From: Curtobacterium sp. VKM Ac-1393
Lineage (GTDB): Bacteria; Actinomycetota; Actinomycetes; Actinomycetales; Microbacteriaceae
Reading direction: 5' to 3'
Assembly: GCF_015350995.1 (NCBI RefSeq)
Contig: NZ_JADKRW010000006.1
Span: 1 to 64,000 of the forward strand
DNA: 64,000 nt
The first letter of the stretch is position 1. Every line of letters begins with the position of its first letter. The notes under the pieces are model-generated. The model ran no database searches and was not told the origin of the DNA. It worked only from the letters and a program-made list of their open reading frames with translations. Shown here one piece after another: positions 8,986 through 18,979 of this stretch. A program made the position numbers and the translations under genes.

Positions 8986-10805
8986 GCGGTTTCCCCCGTC
9001 ATGTCGGCGTCCTCGTCGTCCCAGGTGGGTGCGAGGGCCTGGGCGTACTCGATGGACGAGTTGCTGACGCCCTGCGGGACCATCGGCCAGACCATCGAGT
9101 CACGGCTGACGACGAAGTCGATCACCACGGGTCGGTCGTTCGTCTCGAGGGCCAGCTGGATGGCGGCATCGACCTCGTCCGCCTTCTCGACCCGGATGCC
9201 GAGGGCGCCGTACGCGTCGGCCAGCTTCACGAAGTCGGGCACGCGGCGCGAGTCGTGACCGGTCTCGAGGTCGGTGAACGAGTGGCGGCCGTCGTAGAAC
9301 AGCGTCTGCCACTGCCGCACCATGCCGAGCGACGAGTTGTTGATGATCGCGACCTTGATCGGGATGTCGTTGATGACGCAGGTCGCGAGTTCCTGGTTCG
9401 TCATCTGGAAGCAGCCGTCGCCGTCGATGGCCCAGACCACACGGTCGGGCTGCGCAACCTTGGCACCCATGGCCGCAGGGACCGAGTAGCCCATCGTGCC
9501 CGCGCCGCCGGAGTTCAACCAGGCGTTCGGGCGCTCGTACTTGATGAACTGCGCCGACCACATCTGGTGCTGGCCGACTCCGGAGGCGTAGACCGCCTCG
9601 GGGCCGGAGAGCTCACCGATGCGCTTGATGATGGCCTGCGGGGCCAGCAGGCCGTCGGTGGGCTCCGCGTACCCGAGCGGGAAGTCGACCTTGAGCTGGC
9701 GGAGCTTGGTCCACCACTCGGCGGTCGATGCACGGTCGTCGACGGCGATGCCGCCCCAGGCGTCGAGCAGGTCGACCAGGACCTCGCGCGCGTCGCCCAC
9801 GATCGGGACGTCGGCGAAGCGGATCTTCGAGATCTCGGCCGGGTCGATGTCGACGTGCACGACCTTGGCGTTCGGCGCGAACTCGTCGGCCTTGCCGGTC
9901 ACGCGGTCGTCGAACCGGGCACCGAGCGCGATGATGAGGTCACTGTCCTGCAGGCCGAGCACCGCCGGGACGGTGCCGTGCATGCCGGGCATGCCGAGGT
10001 GCTGCGGGTGCGAGTCGGGGAAGGCACCGCGGGCCATCAGCGTCGTCACGACCGGCGCACCGGTGGCCTCGGCGAACCGGAGCAGCTCGGCCGTCGCGCG
10101 GGAGCGGATGACGCCGCCGCCGACGTAGAGCACGGGGCGCTCGGCCTCGGCCAGGAGCTGCGCGGCCGCGGTGATCTGCTTGCCGTGCGCCTTGGTGACC
10201 GGACGGTATCCGGGCAGGTCGATCTTGGGCGGCCAGACGTAGGGCGCCGACTTCTGCTGGGCGTCCTTCGTGATGTCGACCAGCACGGGGCCGGGGCGTC
10301 CGGTCGTCGCGATGAGGTGCGCCGCGGCGAGGGTCGCCGGCACGTCGGCCGGGTCGGTCACCAGGAACGAGTGCTTCGTGATCGGCATCGTGATGCCGAC
10401 GATGTCGGCTTCTTGGAACGCGTCGGTCCCCATCAGCGTCGAGAACACCTGACCGGTGATCGCGATGAAGGGCACCGAGTCCATGTACGCGTCGGCGATG
10501 GCCGTGACGAGGTTCGTCGCGCCGGGGCCGGACGTCGCGATGGCGACGCCGACCTTGCCGGACGACGAGGCGTAGCCCTCGGCGGCGTGGCCGGCGCCCT
10601 GCTCGTGGCGGACGAGGATGTGGCGGATCGTCTTCGACGCCATGAGCTCGTCGTAGAACGGGATGATGGCACCGCCCGGCAGGCCGAAGACGTCGGTGAT
10701 CCCGAGGTGCTCGAGCGTCCGGAGGACGGCTCCCGAGCCGGTCAGGATCTCCGGCGACCGGCGTGCACCGGCGGCCGCGGACAGCGGAGTGGCTTCCGTG
10801 GACAT
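8982..10805 (-). CDS. ilvB: acetolactate synthase large (catalytic) subunit
   Basis: A 607-residue thiamine-diphosphate enzyme that condenses two pyruvates, or pyruvate with 2-oxobutyrate. The N-terminal domain has [15 protein letters not shown] and the catalytic glutamate in [15 protein letters not shown]; the central domain binds FAD; the C-terminal ThDP/Mg motif is [14 protein letters not shown]. The 47-base gap after ilvD contains no hairpin and no evident leader peptide, so it probably belongs to the ilvD transcript. Confidence 0.97.
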   Translation of the reverse strand: MSTEATPLSAAAGARRSPEILTGSGAVLRTLEHLGITDVFGLPGGAIIPFYDELMASKTIRHILVRHEQGAGHAAEGYASSSGKVGVAIATSGPGATNLVTAIADAYMDSVPFIAITGQVFSTLMGTDAFQEADIVGITMPITKHSFLVTDPADVPATLAAAHLIATTGRPGPVLVDITKDAQQKSAPYVWPPKIDLPGYRPVTKAHGKQITAAAQLLAEAERPVLYVGGGVIRSRATAELLRFAEATGAPVVTTLMARGAFPDSHPQHLGMPGMHGTVPAVLGLQDSDLIIALGARFDDRVTGKADEFAPNAKVVHVDIDPAEISKIRFADVPIVGDAREVLVDLLDAWGGIAVDDRASTAEWWTKLRQLKVDFPLGYAEPTDGLLAPQAIIKRIGELSGPEAVYASGVGQHQMWSAQFIKYERPNAWLNSGGAGTMGYSVPAAMGAKVAQPDRVVWAIDGDGCFQMTNQELATCVINDIPIKVAIINNSSLGMVRQWQTLFYDGRHSFTDLETGHDSRRVPDFVKLADAYGALGIRVEKADEVDAAIQLALETNDRPVVIDFVVSRDSMVWPMVPQGVSNSSIEYAQALAPTWDDEDADMTGETA

Positions 10806-10852
10806 GAGGTGGTCCTTGCCTGGAGAGGTGGCGATGGTGCGGGTGTCGAACG

Positions 10853-12547
10853 CTAGCCCGTGACCGCGCCCTGGGCGGCGGACTTCACGAGCTTGGCGTA
10901 CTTCGCGAGGACTCCGCGGGTGTAGCGCGGGGGCAGTGGGGCCCAGCCGTCACGGCGGGCCTCCAGCTCGGTCGGGTCGACCAGTAGGTCGAGCGAGCGA
11001 GCCGCGATGTCGACACGGATGCGGTCGCCATCGCGCACGAAGGCAACTGGACCTGCGTCCACTGCCTCGGGTGCGATGTGGCCGATGCACAGGCCGGTTG
11101 TGCCGCCTGAGAATCGTCCGTCGGTCAAGAGTAGTACATCCTTGCCGAGGCCCGCGCCCTTGATGGCTGCGGTGATCGCCAGCATCTCGCGCATGCCCGG
11201 GCCGCCCTTGGGGCCCTCGTAGCGGATGACGACGACGTCGCCCTTCTGGATCTTCCCCTCGGTCAGGGCGTCCATGGCGGAGCGCTCGCGGTCGAACACC
11301 CGAGCGGGGCCCTCGAAGACCTCGGCGTCGAAGCCGGCCGTCTTCACCACGGCACCCTCGGGCGCGAAGGTGCCCTGCAGCACCGTCAGGCCACCGGTCT
11401 CGTGGATCGGGTTGTCGAGCGTGCGGAAGACCTCGCCGTCGAGCGCCGGCGGGTCGATCTCGGCCAGGTTCTCGGCGACGGTCTTGCCCGTCACGGTCAG
11501 GCAGTCACCGTGCAGCAGGCCGGCGTCGAGCAGCGCCTTCATGATCACCGGGATGCCGCCGTTGCGGTCCACGTCGACCATGACGTACTTGCCGAAGGGC
11601 TTCATGTCGGCCAGGTGCGGGACCTTCGAGCCGATGCGGTTGAAGTCGTCCAGCGACAGTTCGACCTCGGCCTCGTAGGCGATGGCGAGCAGGTGCAGGA
11701 TGACGTTGGTGGAGCCGCCGAGGGCCATCGCGACGGCGATCGCGTTCTCGAAGGCTTCCTTCGTCAGGATCTGGCGGGCGGTGATGCCGTGCTCGAGCAT
11801 GTTCACGACGGCCTCGCCGGAACGGTGCGCGTAGTAGTCGCGGCGGCGGTCGGCGCTCGGCGGGGCAGCGGAGCCCGGCAGCGACATGCCGAGGGCCTCG
11901 GCCACGCTCGCCATGGTGTTGGCCGTGTACATGCCACCGCAGGCGCCCTCGCCCGGGACGATGGCGCACTCGATCTTCTTCAGCTCTTCCTCGGACATGG
12001 TGCCCGCCTTGCAGGCACCGACGCCCTCGAAGGAGTCGATGATCGTGACCTCCTTCATGGTGCCGTCGGCCTGCTTCACGTAGCCCGGCATGACCGAGCC
12101 CGCGTAGAGGAAGACGCTCGCGAGGTCGAGGCGCGCCGCTGCCATGAGCATGCCGGGGAGCGACTTGTCGCAGCCGGCGAGCAGGACGGTGCCGTCGAGG
12201 CGCTCGGCGTTGACGACGGTCTCGACGCTGTCCGCGATGACCTCACGCGAGACGAGCGAGAAGTGCATGCCCTCGTGCCCCATCGAGATGCCGTCCGAGA
12301 CGGAGATGGTGCCGAACTGCAGCGGGTAGCCGCCACCGGAGTGGACGCCTTCCTTGGCACCCTGCGCGAGGCGGTCGAGCGACAGGTTGCAGGGCGTGAT
12401 CTCGTTCCACGAGGACGCGATGCCGATCTGCGGCTTGCTCCAGTCCTCGTCTCCCATACCGACGGCCCGCAGCATGCCACGCGAGGTGGTTGCTTCGATC
12501 CCGTCGGTGACGACCCGGCTGCGCGGCTTGACGTCGATATCAGGCAT
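10853..12547 (-). CDS. ilvD: dihydroxy-acid dehydratase
   Basis: 564 residues, with the three cysteine segments that hold the iron-sulfur cluster in this family ([20 protein letters not shown] and [13 protein letters not shown]). It dehydrates dihydroxy-isovalerate or -methylvalerate to the 2-oxo acids that IlvE aminates. This is the first gene of the ilv operon. A TAGACT hexamer stands six bases before the ATG with no ribosome site, so the first gene appears to be translated from a leaderless mRNA. There is no attenuator-like leader upstream. Confidence 0.96.
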   Translation of the reverse strand: MPDIDVKPRSRVVTDGIEATTSRGMLRAVGMGDEDWSKPQIGIASSWNEITPCNLSLDRLAQGAKEGVHSGGGYPLQFGTISVSDGISMGHEGMHFSLVSREVIADSVETVVNAERLDGTVLLAGCDKSLPGMLMAAARLDLASVFLYAGSVMPGYVKQADGTMKEVTIIDSFEGVGACKAGTMSEEELKKIECAIVPGEGACGGMYTANTMASVAEALGMSLPGSAAPPSADRRRDYYAHRSGEAVVNMLEHGITARQILTKEAFENAIAVAMALGGSTNVILHLLAIAYEAEVELSLDDFNRIGSKVPHLADMKPFGKYVMVDVDRNGGIPVIMKALLDAGLLHGDCLTVTGKTVAENLAEIDPPALDGEVFRTLDNPIHETGGLTVLQGTFAPEGAVVKTAGFDAEVFEGPARVFDRERSAMDALTEGKIQKGDVVVIRYEGPKGGPGMREMLAITAAIKGAGLGKDVLLLTDGRFSGGTTGLCIGHIAPEAVDAGPVAFVRDGDRIRVDIAARSLDLLVDPTELEARRDGWAPLPPRYTRGVLAKYAKLVKSAAQGAVTG

Positions 12548-12553
12548 GGGTGG

Positions 12554-12559
12554 AGTCTA
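12554..12559 (-). promoter_or_regulatory. -10 hexamer TAGACT, leaderless layout (ilv operon)
   Basis: TAGACT ends six bases before the ilvD ATG. If used, it leaves no room for a transcription attenuator, so the ilv operon would be regulated otherwise. Confidence 0.45.
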
Positions 12560-12639
12560 GGACGGATTGGGATACCAGTTGCGCACCTTCATGCGTTCGC
12601 ATGCTTCCGCGTGTCGACCGGGAGGCCCGGATCACCTCA

Positions 12640-13437
12640 TCAGCGCGTCGCACGGAGGCGCGCGAGCTGCTTCAGGACGTCGGTCAGGGCCGCCGGGTCC
12701 GCGATGCGGAACCCGGCACGGGTCTCCCCCGGGCCCACCTTCACGCCGACGTCGCCGTCGCCGAGCACGCGGAAGCCGTCCTCGTCGGTGACGTCGTCAC
12801 CGGCGAAGAACACCGCGTCAGCGCCGTGGAGCTCGCGCAGCCGCACGATGGCGTCGCCCTTGGTGACGTGCCGGACGGCGAACTCGACGATGTCCTTGCC
12901 GCCGCGTTCGAGCACGCCGGCGTCGGCCTCGTGCGCCGCACGGCTCGCGTCGGCGTTCGCCTGCGCGGCGACCTCGGCGCTCACCCGGCGGGTGTGCACG
13001 CCGTGCCCGGCCGGCTTGTGCTCGATGACGACGCCGGGGTACCGCGCGCCGACCTCGTCGAGCGCTGCGCCGATCCGTGCGACCCGGGCGACCTCGTCGT
13101 CGGTGAGTGCTGCCTCGTCGTGGCCGTCCACGCGCCACTCGACGCCGTGCGACCCGACGAGTGCCATGTCCTGCGGCGCGTGCGACACCGCGGCCAGGCT
13201 GCCGAGGGGGCGGCCCGAGACGAGCACGACCTCGGTGTCCTTCGCCCGGTGCAGGGTGAGGACCGCGGCCCACGACCCCGGCAGGGCACCGACCTGCGAC
13301 GGCTCGTCGGCGAACGGAGCGAGCGTGCCGTCGAAGTCGAGGGCGACGATCACGCGCCCGGCGCGGGCCAGCGCGTCCAGCGCGGCGTCGAGCCCTGGAG
13401 CTGCCGACTCGTCGACGTGGGTGGTCTGCTCAGTCAT
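12640..13437 (-). CDS. otsB: trehalose-6-phosphate phosphatase
   Basis: A 265-residue HAD-superfamily phosphatase. Motif I is LDFDGTLAPF (nucleophile and acid/base aspartates); motif II is VLVSGR; the C-terminal KGDAIVRL and FFAGDDVTDEDGF segments give motifs III and IV. It removes phosphate from trehalose 6-phosphate made by OtsA. The ATG at 13437 overlaps the end of otsA by eight bases; the GTG just before it is an alternative that adds one residue. The reading frame remains open further upstream inside otsA, which I treat as a composition effect. Confidence 0.94.
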   Translation of the reverse strand: MTEQTTHVDESAAPGLDAALDALARAGRVIVALDFDGTLAPFADEPSQVGALPGSWAAVLTLHRAKDTEVVLVSGRPLGSLAAVSHAPQDMALVGSHGVEWRVDGHDEAALTDDEVARVARIGAALDEVGARYPGVVIEHKPAGHGVHTRRVSAEVAAQANADASRAAHEADAGVLERGGKDIVEFAVRHVTKGDAIVRLRELHGADAVFFAGDDVTDEDGFRVLGDGDVGVKVGPGETRAGFRIADPAALTDVLKQLARLRATR

Positions 13438-15022
13438 CACGTGCCTCCCGGGTGTCCTCGGCAGCCCTGGCGGACTGCGCGTCCTGGTCGAAGATCGACA
13501 TGTTGTCGGTCTGCGCTTCGCGGTGCCGGTCCGCCGGATCGGTGGCGGACGGATCCAGCTGGGCGTTCCGCGGCGCGTGGCGGTCGAGCGCCTCGAGGAA
13601 CGAGCGCGACCAGCGCGCCACGTCGTTGTCGCGCACCCGCTTGCGGAGCGCGCGCATCCGCGTCGAACGCTCGCGGCGCGGCATCTGGATGGCACGTTCG
13701 ATGCTGTCCTTCAGCGCGCCGATGTCGTGCGGGTTCACGATGACGGCCTGCTTCAGCTCGTCGGCGGCACCGGCGAACTCGGACAGGATGAGCACCCCGT
13801 CGCTGTCGAAGCGTGCGGCGACGTACTCCTTCGCGACGAGGTTCATGCCGTCGCGCAGCGCGGTGACGAGCATGATGTCGGCGGCCAGGTAGAGCGCCAC
13901 CATCTCCTCGCGCGGGTAGCCGTGGTGCAGGTAGGAGATGGGCTGGTGGCCGATCACGCCGAGGTCGCCGTTGATCCGGCCGACGCTCAGCTCGATCTCG
14001 TCGCGGAGCGTTGCGTAGGTGTCGACGCGCTCGCGGCTCGGGCTCGCGACCTGGATGAGCGCGGCGTCCTCGACCTTGATGCGACCGTCCTCGACGAGTT
14101 CGCCGAAGGCCTTGATGCGGTGCCGGATGCCCTTGGTGTAGTCGAGCCGGTCAACCCCGAGCAGCACCGTCTTCGGGTTGCCGAGGCTCTGACGGATCTC
14201 GCGGGCGCGCTCCTGCACCTCGGGACGCCGCGCGATCTCCTCGAAGGCCTCGGCGTCGATCGAGATCGGGAAGTGCCGGGCCTCGACGTGGCGGACCGTG
14301 ATGCCCTTGCGGCTGCGCGGGGCGTCCGGGTCGTCGACGGGGACGTCGATCGTCTGCCCCTTCGTCGTGTAGCCCTTGATGTGGCGGACCGCGCGGAGGA
14401 AGTCGCTGGCGTCGTCGTGGCGCTGGAAGCCGATGACGTCGGCGCCGAGCAGGCCGTCGAGGATCTGCGCACGCCACGGCAGCTGCGCGTAGATGCCGAC
14501 GGGCGGGAACGGGATGTGGTTGAAGAAGCCGATCGTCAGGTCGGGACGCTTGGCGCGGAGCAGGGCCGGCACGAGCTGCAGCTGGTAGTCCTGCACCCAG
14601 ACGATGCCGTCCTGCTCGGTGATCTCGGCGATCTGGGCGGCGAAGCGCTCGTTGACCCGCTTGTACGCGTTCCACCAGTCGCGGTGGTAGCTCGGGTGCT
14701 CGATGACGTCGTGGTACAGCGGCCAGAGGGTGTCGTTGCTGAAGCCCTCGTAGTACTCCTCGACGTCGTCGTCCGACAGCGGGACCGGCACGATGTGGAT
14801 GCCCTCGTTGTCGAACGGCGCGACCTCGACCTCGGGCTGGCCGACCCAGCCGACCCACGCACCGTCGTTCGCACGCATCACGGGCTCGAGTGCGGTGACG
14901 AGGCCACCCGGCGAGTGCCGCCACCCCTCGTTGCCGTCCTGGTCGACCACCCGGTCCACCGGCAGGCGGTTCGAGGCGACGACGAAGGCGTAGCGGGTCT
15001 GTTCGGTGTGGTCAGCAGGCAT
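13430..15022 (-). CDS. otsA: trehalose-6-phosphate synthase
   Basis: A 530-residue GT20 glycosyltransferase that joins UDP-glucose (or GDP-glucose in some actinobacteria) to glucose 6-phosphate. Visible motifs: VASNRLPV at the N-terminus, VWVQDYQLQLVP, GFFNHIPFPP, LGVDRLDYTKGI, and the C-terminal RDGMNLVAKEYVA with LSEFAGAADEL for nucleotide binding. It begins at the ATG at 15022, behind a GGAG ribosome site. It forms a two-gene unit with otsB for trehalose synthesis, an osmoprotectant and storage sugar. Confidence 0.96.
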   Translation of the reverse strand: MPADHTEQTRYAFVVASNRLPVDRVVDQDGNEGWRHSPGGLVTALEPVMRANDGAWVGWVGQPEVEVAPFDNEGIHIVPVPLSDDDVEEYYEGFSNDTLWPLYHDVIEHPSYHRDWWNAYKRVNERFAAQIAEITEQDGIVWVQDYQLQLVPALLRAKRPDLTIGFFNHIPFPPVGIYAQLPWRAQILDGLLGADVIGFQRHDDASDFLRAVRHIKGYTTKGQTIDVPVDDPDAPRSRKGITVRHVEARHFPISIDAEAFEEIARRPEVQERAREIRQSLGNPKTVLLGVDRLDYTKGIRHRIKAFGELVEDGRIKVEDAALIQVASPSRERVDTYATLRDEIELSVGRINGDLGVIGHQPISYLHHGYPREEMVALYLAADIMLVTALRDGMNLVAKEYVAARFDSDGVLILSEFAGAADELKQAVIVNPHDIGALKDSIERAIQMPRRERSTRMRALRKRVRDNDVARWSRSFLEALDRHAPRNAQLDPSATDPADRHREAQTDNMSIFDQDAQSARAAEDTREARDD

Positions 15023-15123
15023 GGGGTGGTGTGATCTCCGTTCCGCCCGGCGAGCTGCCGGGTGCATCGGTCCGACTCGGGTGCCGGGGTGCACCCTGAA
15101 GTTACCAGCGCCCGGACAGCCGA

Positions 15124-15153
15124 TTCACGGCGGATCGGCGGTTCCGGTACGCT
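15124..15153 (+). promoter_or_regulatory. candidate promoter for the 15227 gene
   Basis: TTCACG (15124-15129) and TACGCT (15148-15153) are 18 bases apart. The predicted leader is about 65 bases and includes a GAGAGGA ribosome site before the ATG. Confidence 0.4.
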
Positions 15154-15226
15154 GCTCCCACGTGTCGGGGGGACACGGGTGCTGGCGCGCGGCACCGGCC
15201 TCCGGGCCGGAGAGGACCCACCAGCC

Positions 15227-17788
15227 ATGAGCGAGAACCCGCCGAACCCGCCCGTCCCGCCGGGTCAGCCCCAGTGGCAGCAGCAGCCGGGAGGCGCGCC
15301 GCAGTGGCAGGGACAGCCCACGCCCGCGCCGCAACCGTCCGATGCGTTCGGTCGCCTCCTGCGGTCCGTGTCCGGTCGTGACTGGCTGGCGTCCGTGCTC
15401 GCCGCCGTCGGCGGGTGGGTCGCCGCCTACGTGGTCGCCGGGATCTCGCTGCTGCTCACCGTCGCCCTGCTGGCGGCCGGCGGCGGCGGTTCCACCGGCT
15501 CCGCAGGCGGGAGCACCGGCACCGACCTCGGATCCGGTACGACGCCGGATCCGCAGACGCTGCTCTCCGGCGTGAGCGTCCTGCTCGGTTCGCCCGCCCA
15601 GCTCGTCGCGCTCGCCGACCTCGGCCGGCTGCACGTGTCCGGGTCGATCGCTCTGCTCGGCTCCGGCTCGGGCTCGCTCGCGGTCGTGCCGGTGCTCGTG
15701 CTCGCCGCCCAGGTCGTCCTGGCCGTCGTGCTCACCCGCCGCATCCGGACCCGTGGACTCGGTCGCACGCAGGTGCTCCTGACCGCGGCGCTGTCCGGCA
15801 TCGTCACCACGGTGCTGACGAACGCCGCAGCGGGGATCCTCGCGATCCGGTTCCCCTCGATCCCCGGCGCCTCCATCGACCCGGTGCACGCGGTCGGCCT
15901 CGGCAGCGTCCTCGGTGCCTTCGTCGTCGGCACGCTCGCCGCGGCGCTCGCCCGACCGTCCGTCCTGTTCGGCAGCACCGTCTTCGCCGCCCGGGTGCTC
16001 GGCACCCTGCGCATCGCGGCGTCCCAGCTCACGGCGCTCGTCGTGCTGGGAACGGTCGTCATCATCGTCGTCGCCCTCGTCGCGCAGCCGTCGGTGGGCG
16101 CTGCCCTGCCCCTGCTCGTGGGGAACCTCGGGGTCGCCCTCACCGCACTCGGCTTCTTCGGCGGCGTCGGGATCTCCGGCTTCGGTTCGGCCGGCGGCAC
16201 GGCATCGGTCTTCGGCGGTGCCAGCGGATGGCTCTGGCTGGCCGTGCTGCTCGTGGTGGTGTCCTCGGTCGTCGCGGGCCTCGCGCTCGCCGTCCGACGC
16301 AACGACCGCGTCCGTTCGACACTCGACTGGGTCGTGACCCCGGTGGTGTGGTTCGCACTCGGGCTCCTGCTCTTCGTGCTCGGCACCGGCCTGGTGTCGT
16401 ACCAGACCACGAGCGCGGTCGCTGCCGGTGGCAGCGCATCGATCGGGATCGCGCCGTGGACGCCGTTGGTGTTCGCGCTGTGGGGCGGCGCGATCGAGGT
16501 CGTCGCCCGGTACCTCGCGCCCGTGCTGCTCCCCCGCCTCGGCGGTGGCATCGTGCTGCGGACGTCTCATTTGGTCGGTGCTGACCCGCGCCCGGTGGCG
16601 GCTCCGGCGTTCCCCGCGGAAGCGCCGAAGGACGCGCAGGCGTTCCCGTCGGCCGCCCCGACGTTCCCGTCTGCTGCCCCGGCGTTCCCGTCGGCGGCGC
16701 CCGCGGGCGACCCGGCCCAGGGCGACCCAGCCGCGGCGGCGTGGTCGGCAGCACCCGGTGCCGGCCAGCCCGGTGTCGGCCAGCCCGCGCAGCCCTTCAT
16801 CGGCGGTGGCGCTCCCGCACCCGCCCCGATGTCGCCGCGCGCGCGGAAGATCCTCGTGCGCTCGCTCATCGCCGGTGGTGCCGTGGTGGTCGTCGTCATC
16901 GCCGGTGCGGTCACGACCGGCGTCCTCCGCGCGAACGTGTGGGGTCCGGCACCGACCGTGAAGTCGTACGTGCAGGCCATCGCCAGCGGCGACGCCGACG
17001 CCGCTGCACGCCTGAGCGAGGTCCCCGACGACTCGGCGATGCTCGACACCGCCGTCCTGAAGAGCGCCGAGGACCGGCCCTCGGACATCCGCGTCGGTCG
17101 CGTGTCGACCAGCGGGGACAACGCCGTCGCCACCGTCAGCTACACCCAGGACGGCAAGAACCGTTCCGGGCAGGTCAGCCTCCGCCGCACCGGCACCTCG
17201 TTCCTGGTGAAGGACGAGTGGCGCGTCACCGAACCGCTCGCCCAGACCGTCACCATGACGGCGACCGACGTGCTCGAGGGCGCCCCGGTCACGATCGGCG
17301 GCAAGAAGGTCGGCGAGATCACCGACGGCAAGTTCACCTCGCTCGCCTACCCGGGCACGTACGAGGTGACCGTCGGCGGGACGAAGTACTTCACCGGTGG
17401 CACCCAGAAGCTGTCCGTCGGCGCGACGTCGTCCGGGTACGTCGACTTCGCTCCGACCGCCACCAAGGCGCTCCAGCAGGACGCCGAGCAGTACGTGTCG
17501 GACCTGATCGACGACTGCGCGACGAAGAAGGACCTCAGCGCGCTGAGCGGCTGCCCCTGGTACGGGCCGTACGACGCCGACGGCGCGGTCGCGTACGACG
17601 TGACCACCATGCCCGAGGTCGAGGTCGAGGCCTCCGGTGCCGGCACCGTCATGGTGCAGAGCACGAAGGACGGCGTGGTCGAGTACGACTACACGTCGTA
17701 CTTCGGCGACGAGAAGCACGGCGAGGACAGCTTCGACGTGAACCAGTACCTGAAGGTCGAGGACGGGAAGCTCGTCTCCGCGTACTGA
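15227..17788 (+). CDS. large multi-domain membrane protein, function unknown
   Basis: 853 residues, unrecognised as a whole. The first 35 are rich in Pro, Gln and Gly. From about 50 to 450 there are about nine hydrophobic spans. A loop near 460-550 holds an Ala-Pro-Phe-Ser repeat (AFPSAAPTFPSAAPAFPSAAP-like). A single membrane span near 545-570 (AGGAVVVVVIAGAVTTGVL) is followed by an extracytoplasmic part: a domain of the type often seen after one membrane span (KSYVQAIASGDADAAARL), a PEGA-like beta segment (GAPVTIGGKKVGEITDGKF) and a C-terminal domain with two cysteines (DDCATKK, SGCPWYG). It stands alone, divergent from otsA. Confidence 0.8.
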   Translation: MSENPPNPPVPPGQPQWQQQPGGAPQWQGQPTPAPQPSDAFGRLLRSVSGRDWLASVLAAVGGWVAAYVVAGISLLLTVALLAAGGGGSTGSAGGSTGTDLGSGTTPDPQTLLSGVSVLLGSPAQLVALADLGRLHVSGSIALLGSGSGSLAVVPVLVLAAQVVLAVVLTRRIRTRGLGRTQVLLTAALSGIVTTVLTNAAAGILAIRFPSIPGASIDPVHAVGLGSVLGAFVVGTLAAALARPSVLFGSTVFAARVLGTLRIAASQLTALVVLGTVVIIVVALVAQPSVGAALPLLVGNLGVALTALGFFGGVGISGFGSAGGTASVFGGASGWLWLAVLLVVVSSVVAGLALAVRRNDRVRSTLDWVVTPVVWFALGLLLFVLGTGLVSYQTTSAVAAGGSASIGIAPWTPLVFALWGGAIEVVARYLAPVLLPRLGGGIVLRTSHLVGADPRPVAAPAFPAEAPKDAQAFPSAAPTFPSAAPAFPSAAPAGDPAQGDPAAAAWSAAPGAGQPGVGQPAQPFIGGGAPAPAPMSPRARKILVRSLIAGGAVVVVVIAGAVTTGVLRANVWGPAPTVKSYVQAIASGDADAAARLSEVPDDSAMLDTAVLKSAEDRPSDIRVGRVSTSGDNAVATVSYTQDGKNRSGQVSLRRTGTSFLVKDEWRVTEPLAQTVTMTATDVLEGAPVTIGGKKVGEITDGKFTSLAYPGTYEVTVGGTKYFTGGTQKLSVGATSSGYVDFAPTATKALQQDAEQYVSDLIDDCATKKDLSALSGCPWYGPYDADGAVAYDVTTMPEVEVEASGAGTVMVQSTKDGVVEYDYTSYFGDEKHGEDSFDVNQYLKVEDGKLVSAY

Positions 17789-17808
17789 CGCGCCACCGCA
17801 CGCACGAC

Positions 17809-17841
17809 GACGGCCGGCCTGGGATCCCCGGGCCGGCCGTC
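17809..17841 (+). terminator. hairpin after the 15227 gene
   Basis: An 11-bp stem GACGGCCGGCC/GGCCGGCCGTC (17809-17819 with 17831-17841) starts 20 bases past the stop. It ends five bases before the corA -10 hexamer. Confidence 0.65.
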
Positions 17842-17845
17842 TCAC

Positions 17846-17851
17846 TAGGCT
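17846..17851 (+). promoter_or_regulatory. -10 hexamer TAGGCT, leaderless layout (corA)
   Basis: Seven bases separate TAGGCT from the corA ATG, and no ribosome site is present. Confidence 0.4.
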
Positions 17852-17858
17852 GACGCCC

Positions 17859-18830
17859 ATGGTCAGGACACGGGCGTGGCGGAACGGTGGCGCCGCGGAG
17901 CAGGACTTCCCCGTCGACCGGATCTCCGACCTCGTCGCCGACGCCGACACGTTCGTCTGGATCGACTACACCGATCCCGAGCACGCCGACCTCGAACAGG
18001 TCGAGGAAGAGCTCGGCATCCACGCCCTCGCGGTCGAGGACGCCGTCGAGCACGGCCAACGCCCGAAGCTCGACCGCTACCGGGACAGCCTGTTCCTGGT
18101 CGTCTACGACGTGGGCGGCCTCGACGACGACGGTGCACTCGTGACGCACGAGGTGAAGGCGTTCGTGACCGAGCACGCCCTCGTCACGATCCACGGTGCC
18201 GACGTCGACACGACCGCGATGGAACACCGGCTCGACGCGAACGCCGACGTCGCGGACCACGGAGTGCCGTGGCTCGTCTGGGCCCTGCTCGACGCGGTCG
18301 TCGATCACGCCACCGAGACCGTCGAGGACATCGAGCGACGGATCGACGACCTCGAGGACGACCTGTTCGAACGGGGGAACCCGCGCGAGCAGCAGATCCA
18401 GCGGCGGTCGTTCCGTCTCCGCAAGGCACTCGGGGTGATGCGGCGCCTCGTCGTCCCGACCCGGGACAGCGTCGCGTCGCTGCTGCACGGCGACGCCGAG
18501 ACGATCTCGGACGGCATCCGGCCGTACTTCCGCGACGTCGAGGACCACCTGGTGTCGATCTCGGACTCCGTCGAGCAGCTGCGCGACGCCGTTTCGAGCG
18601 TCCTCGACACGAACCTCAACCTGTCGTCGAACCGGCAGAACACCGTGATGAAGAAGGTGACGAGCTGGGCCGCGATCATCGCCGTGCCCACCGCGATCAC
18701 AGGAGCGTTCGGCATGAACGTCGCGTTCCCCGGCGAGGGACACTGGTCCGGACTGGCCCTGGCCGTCGGGCTCGCCGTGGTCTCGTCGTTGCTGCTCTAC
18801 GCCTCGTTCAAGCGTCGCGACTGGCTCTGA
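17859..18830 (+). CDS. corA: CorA-family magnesium/divalent cation transporter
   Basis: 323 residues. A large cytoplasmic N-terminal domain with charged helices (DIERRIDDLEDDLFERG, about 157-173) is followed by two C-terminal membrane helices. The signature GMN is at 285-287 in TGAFGMNVAFPG, at the mouth between the two helices, and the protein ends in the usual basic tail KRRDWL. It forms a pentameric channel for Mg2+ (other divalents are possible in this family). It is a single gene with its own promoter, convergent with the transporter at 18980. Confidence 0.92.
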   Translation: MVRTRAWRNGGAAEQDFPVDRISDLVADADTFVWIDYTDPEHADLEQVEEELGIHALAVEDAVEHGQRPKLDRYRDSLFLVVYDVGGLDDDGALVTHEVKAFVTEHALVTIHGADVDTTAMEHRLDANADVADHGVPWLVWALLDAVVDHATETVEDIERRIDDLEDDLFERGNPREQQIQRRSFRLRKALGVMRRLVVPTRDSVASLLHGDAETISDGIRPYFRDVEDHLVSISDSVEQLRDAVSSVLDTNLNLSSNRQNTVMKKVTSWAAIIAVPTAITGAFGMNVAFPGEGHWSGLALAVGLAVVSSLLLYASFKRRDWL

Positions 18831-18846
18831 CCGCGGCTCACGCTCC

Positions 18847-18958
18847 TCGCACGGTGCGAGGTTGTTCGGCCGGTGCGGGCCTGACCGCACCGTGCCCCGC
18901 CGCAAGCTCGCACCAGGCAGCTGCCACCGCACCGAACGACCGAACACGCACCGTGCGA
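18847..18958. repeat. 112-bp intergenic element with 32-bp imperfect terminal inverted repeats
   Basis: The ends 18847-18878 and 18927-18958 match in inverted orientation at 26 of 32 positions, the outer 12 (TCGCACGGTGCG) perfectly. Inside lies a smaller hairpin CGGTGCGG/CCGCACCG (18871-18892). The element fills the gap between convergent genes and probably acts as a two-way terminator; the long imperfect arms also resemble a MITE-like insertion. Confidence 0.55.
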
Positions 18959-18979
18959 TCAGTGAAGCGCGACCCCGCG

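Noticed and set aside
10806..10852. Possible leader-peptide attenuator before ilvB
   Set aside because: The gap is 47 bases with no hairpin pair and no run of branched-chain codons behind a ribosome site.
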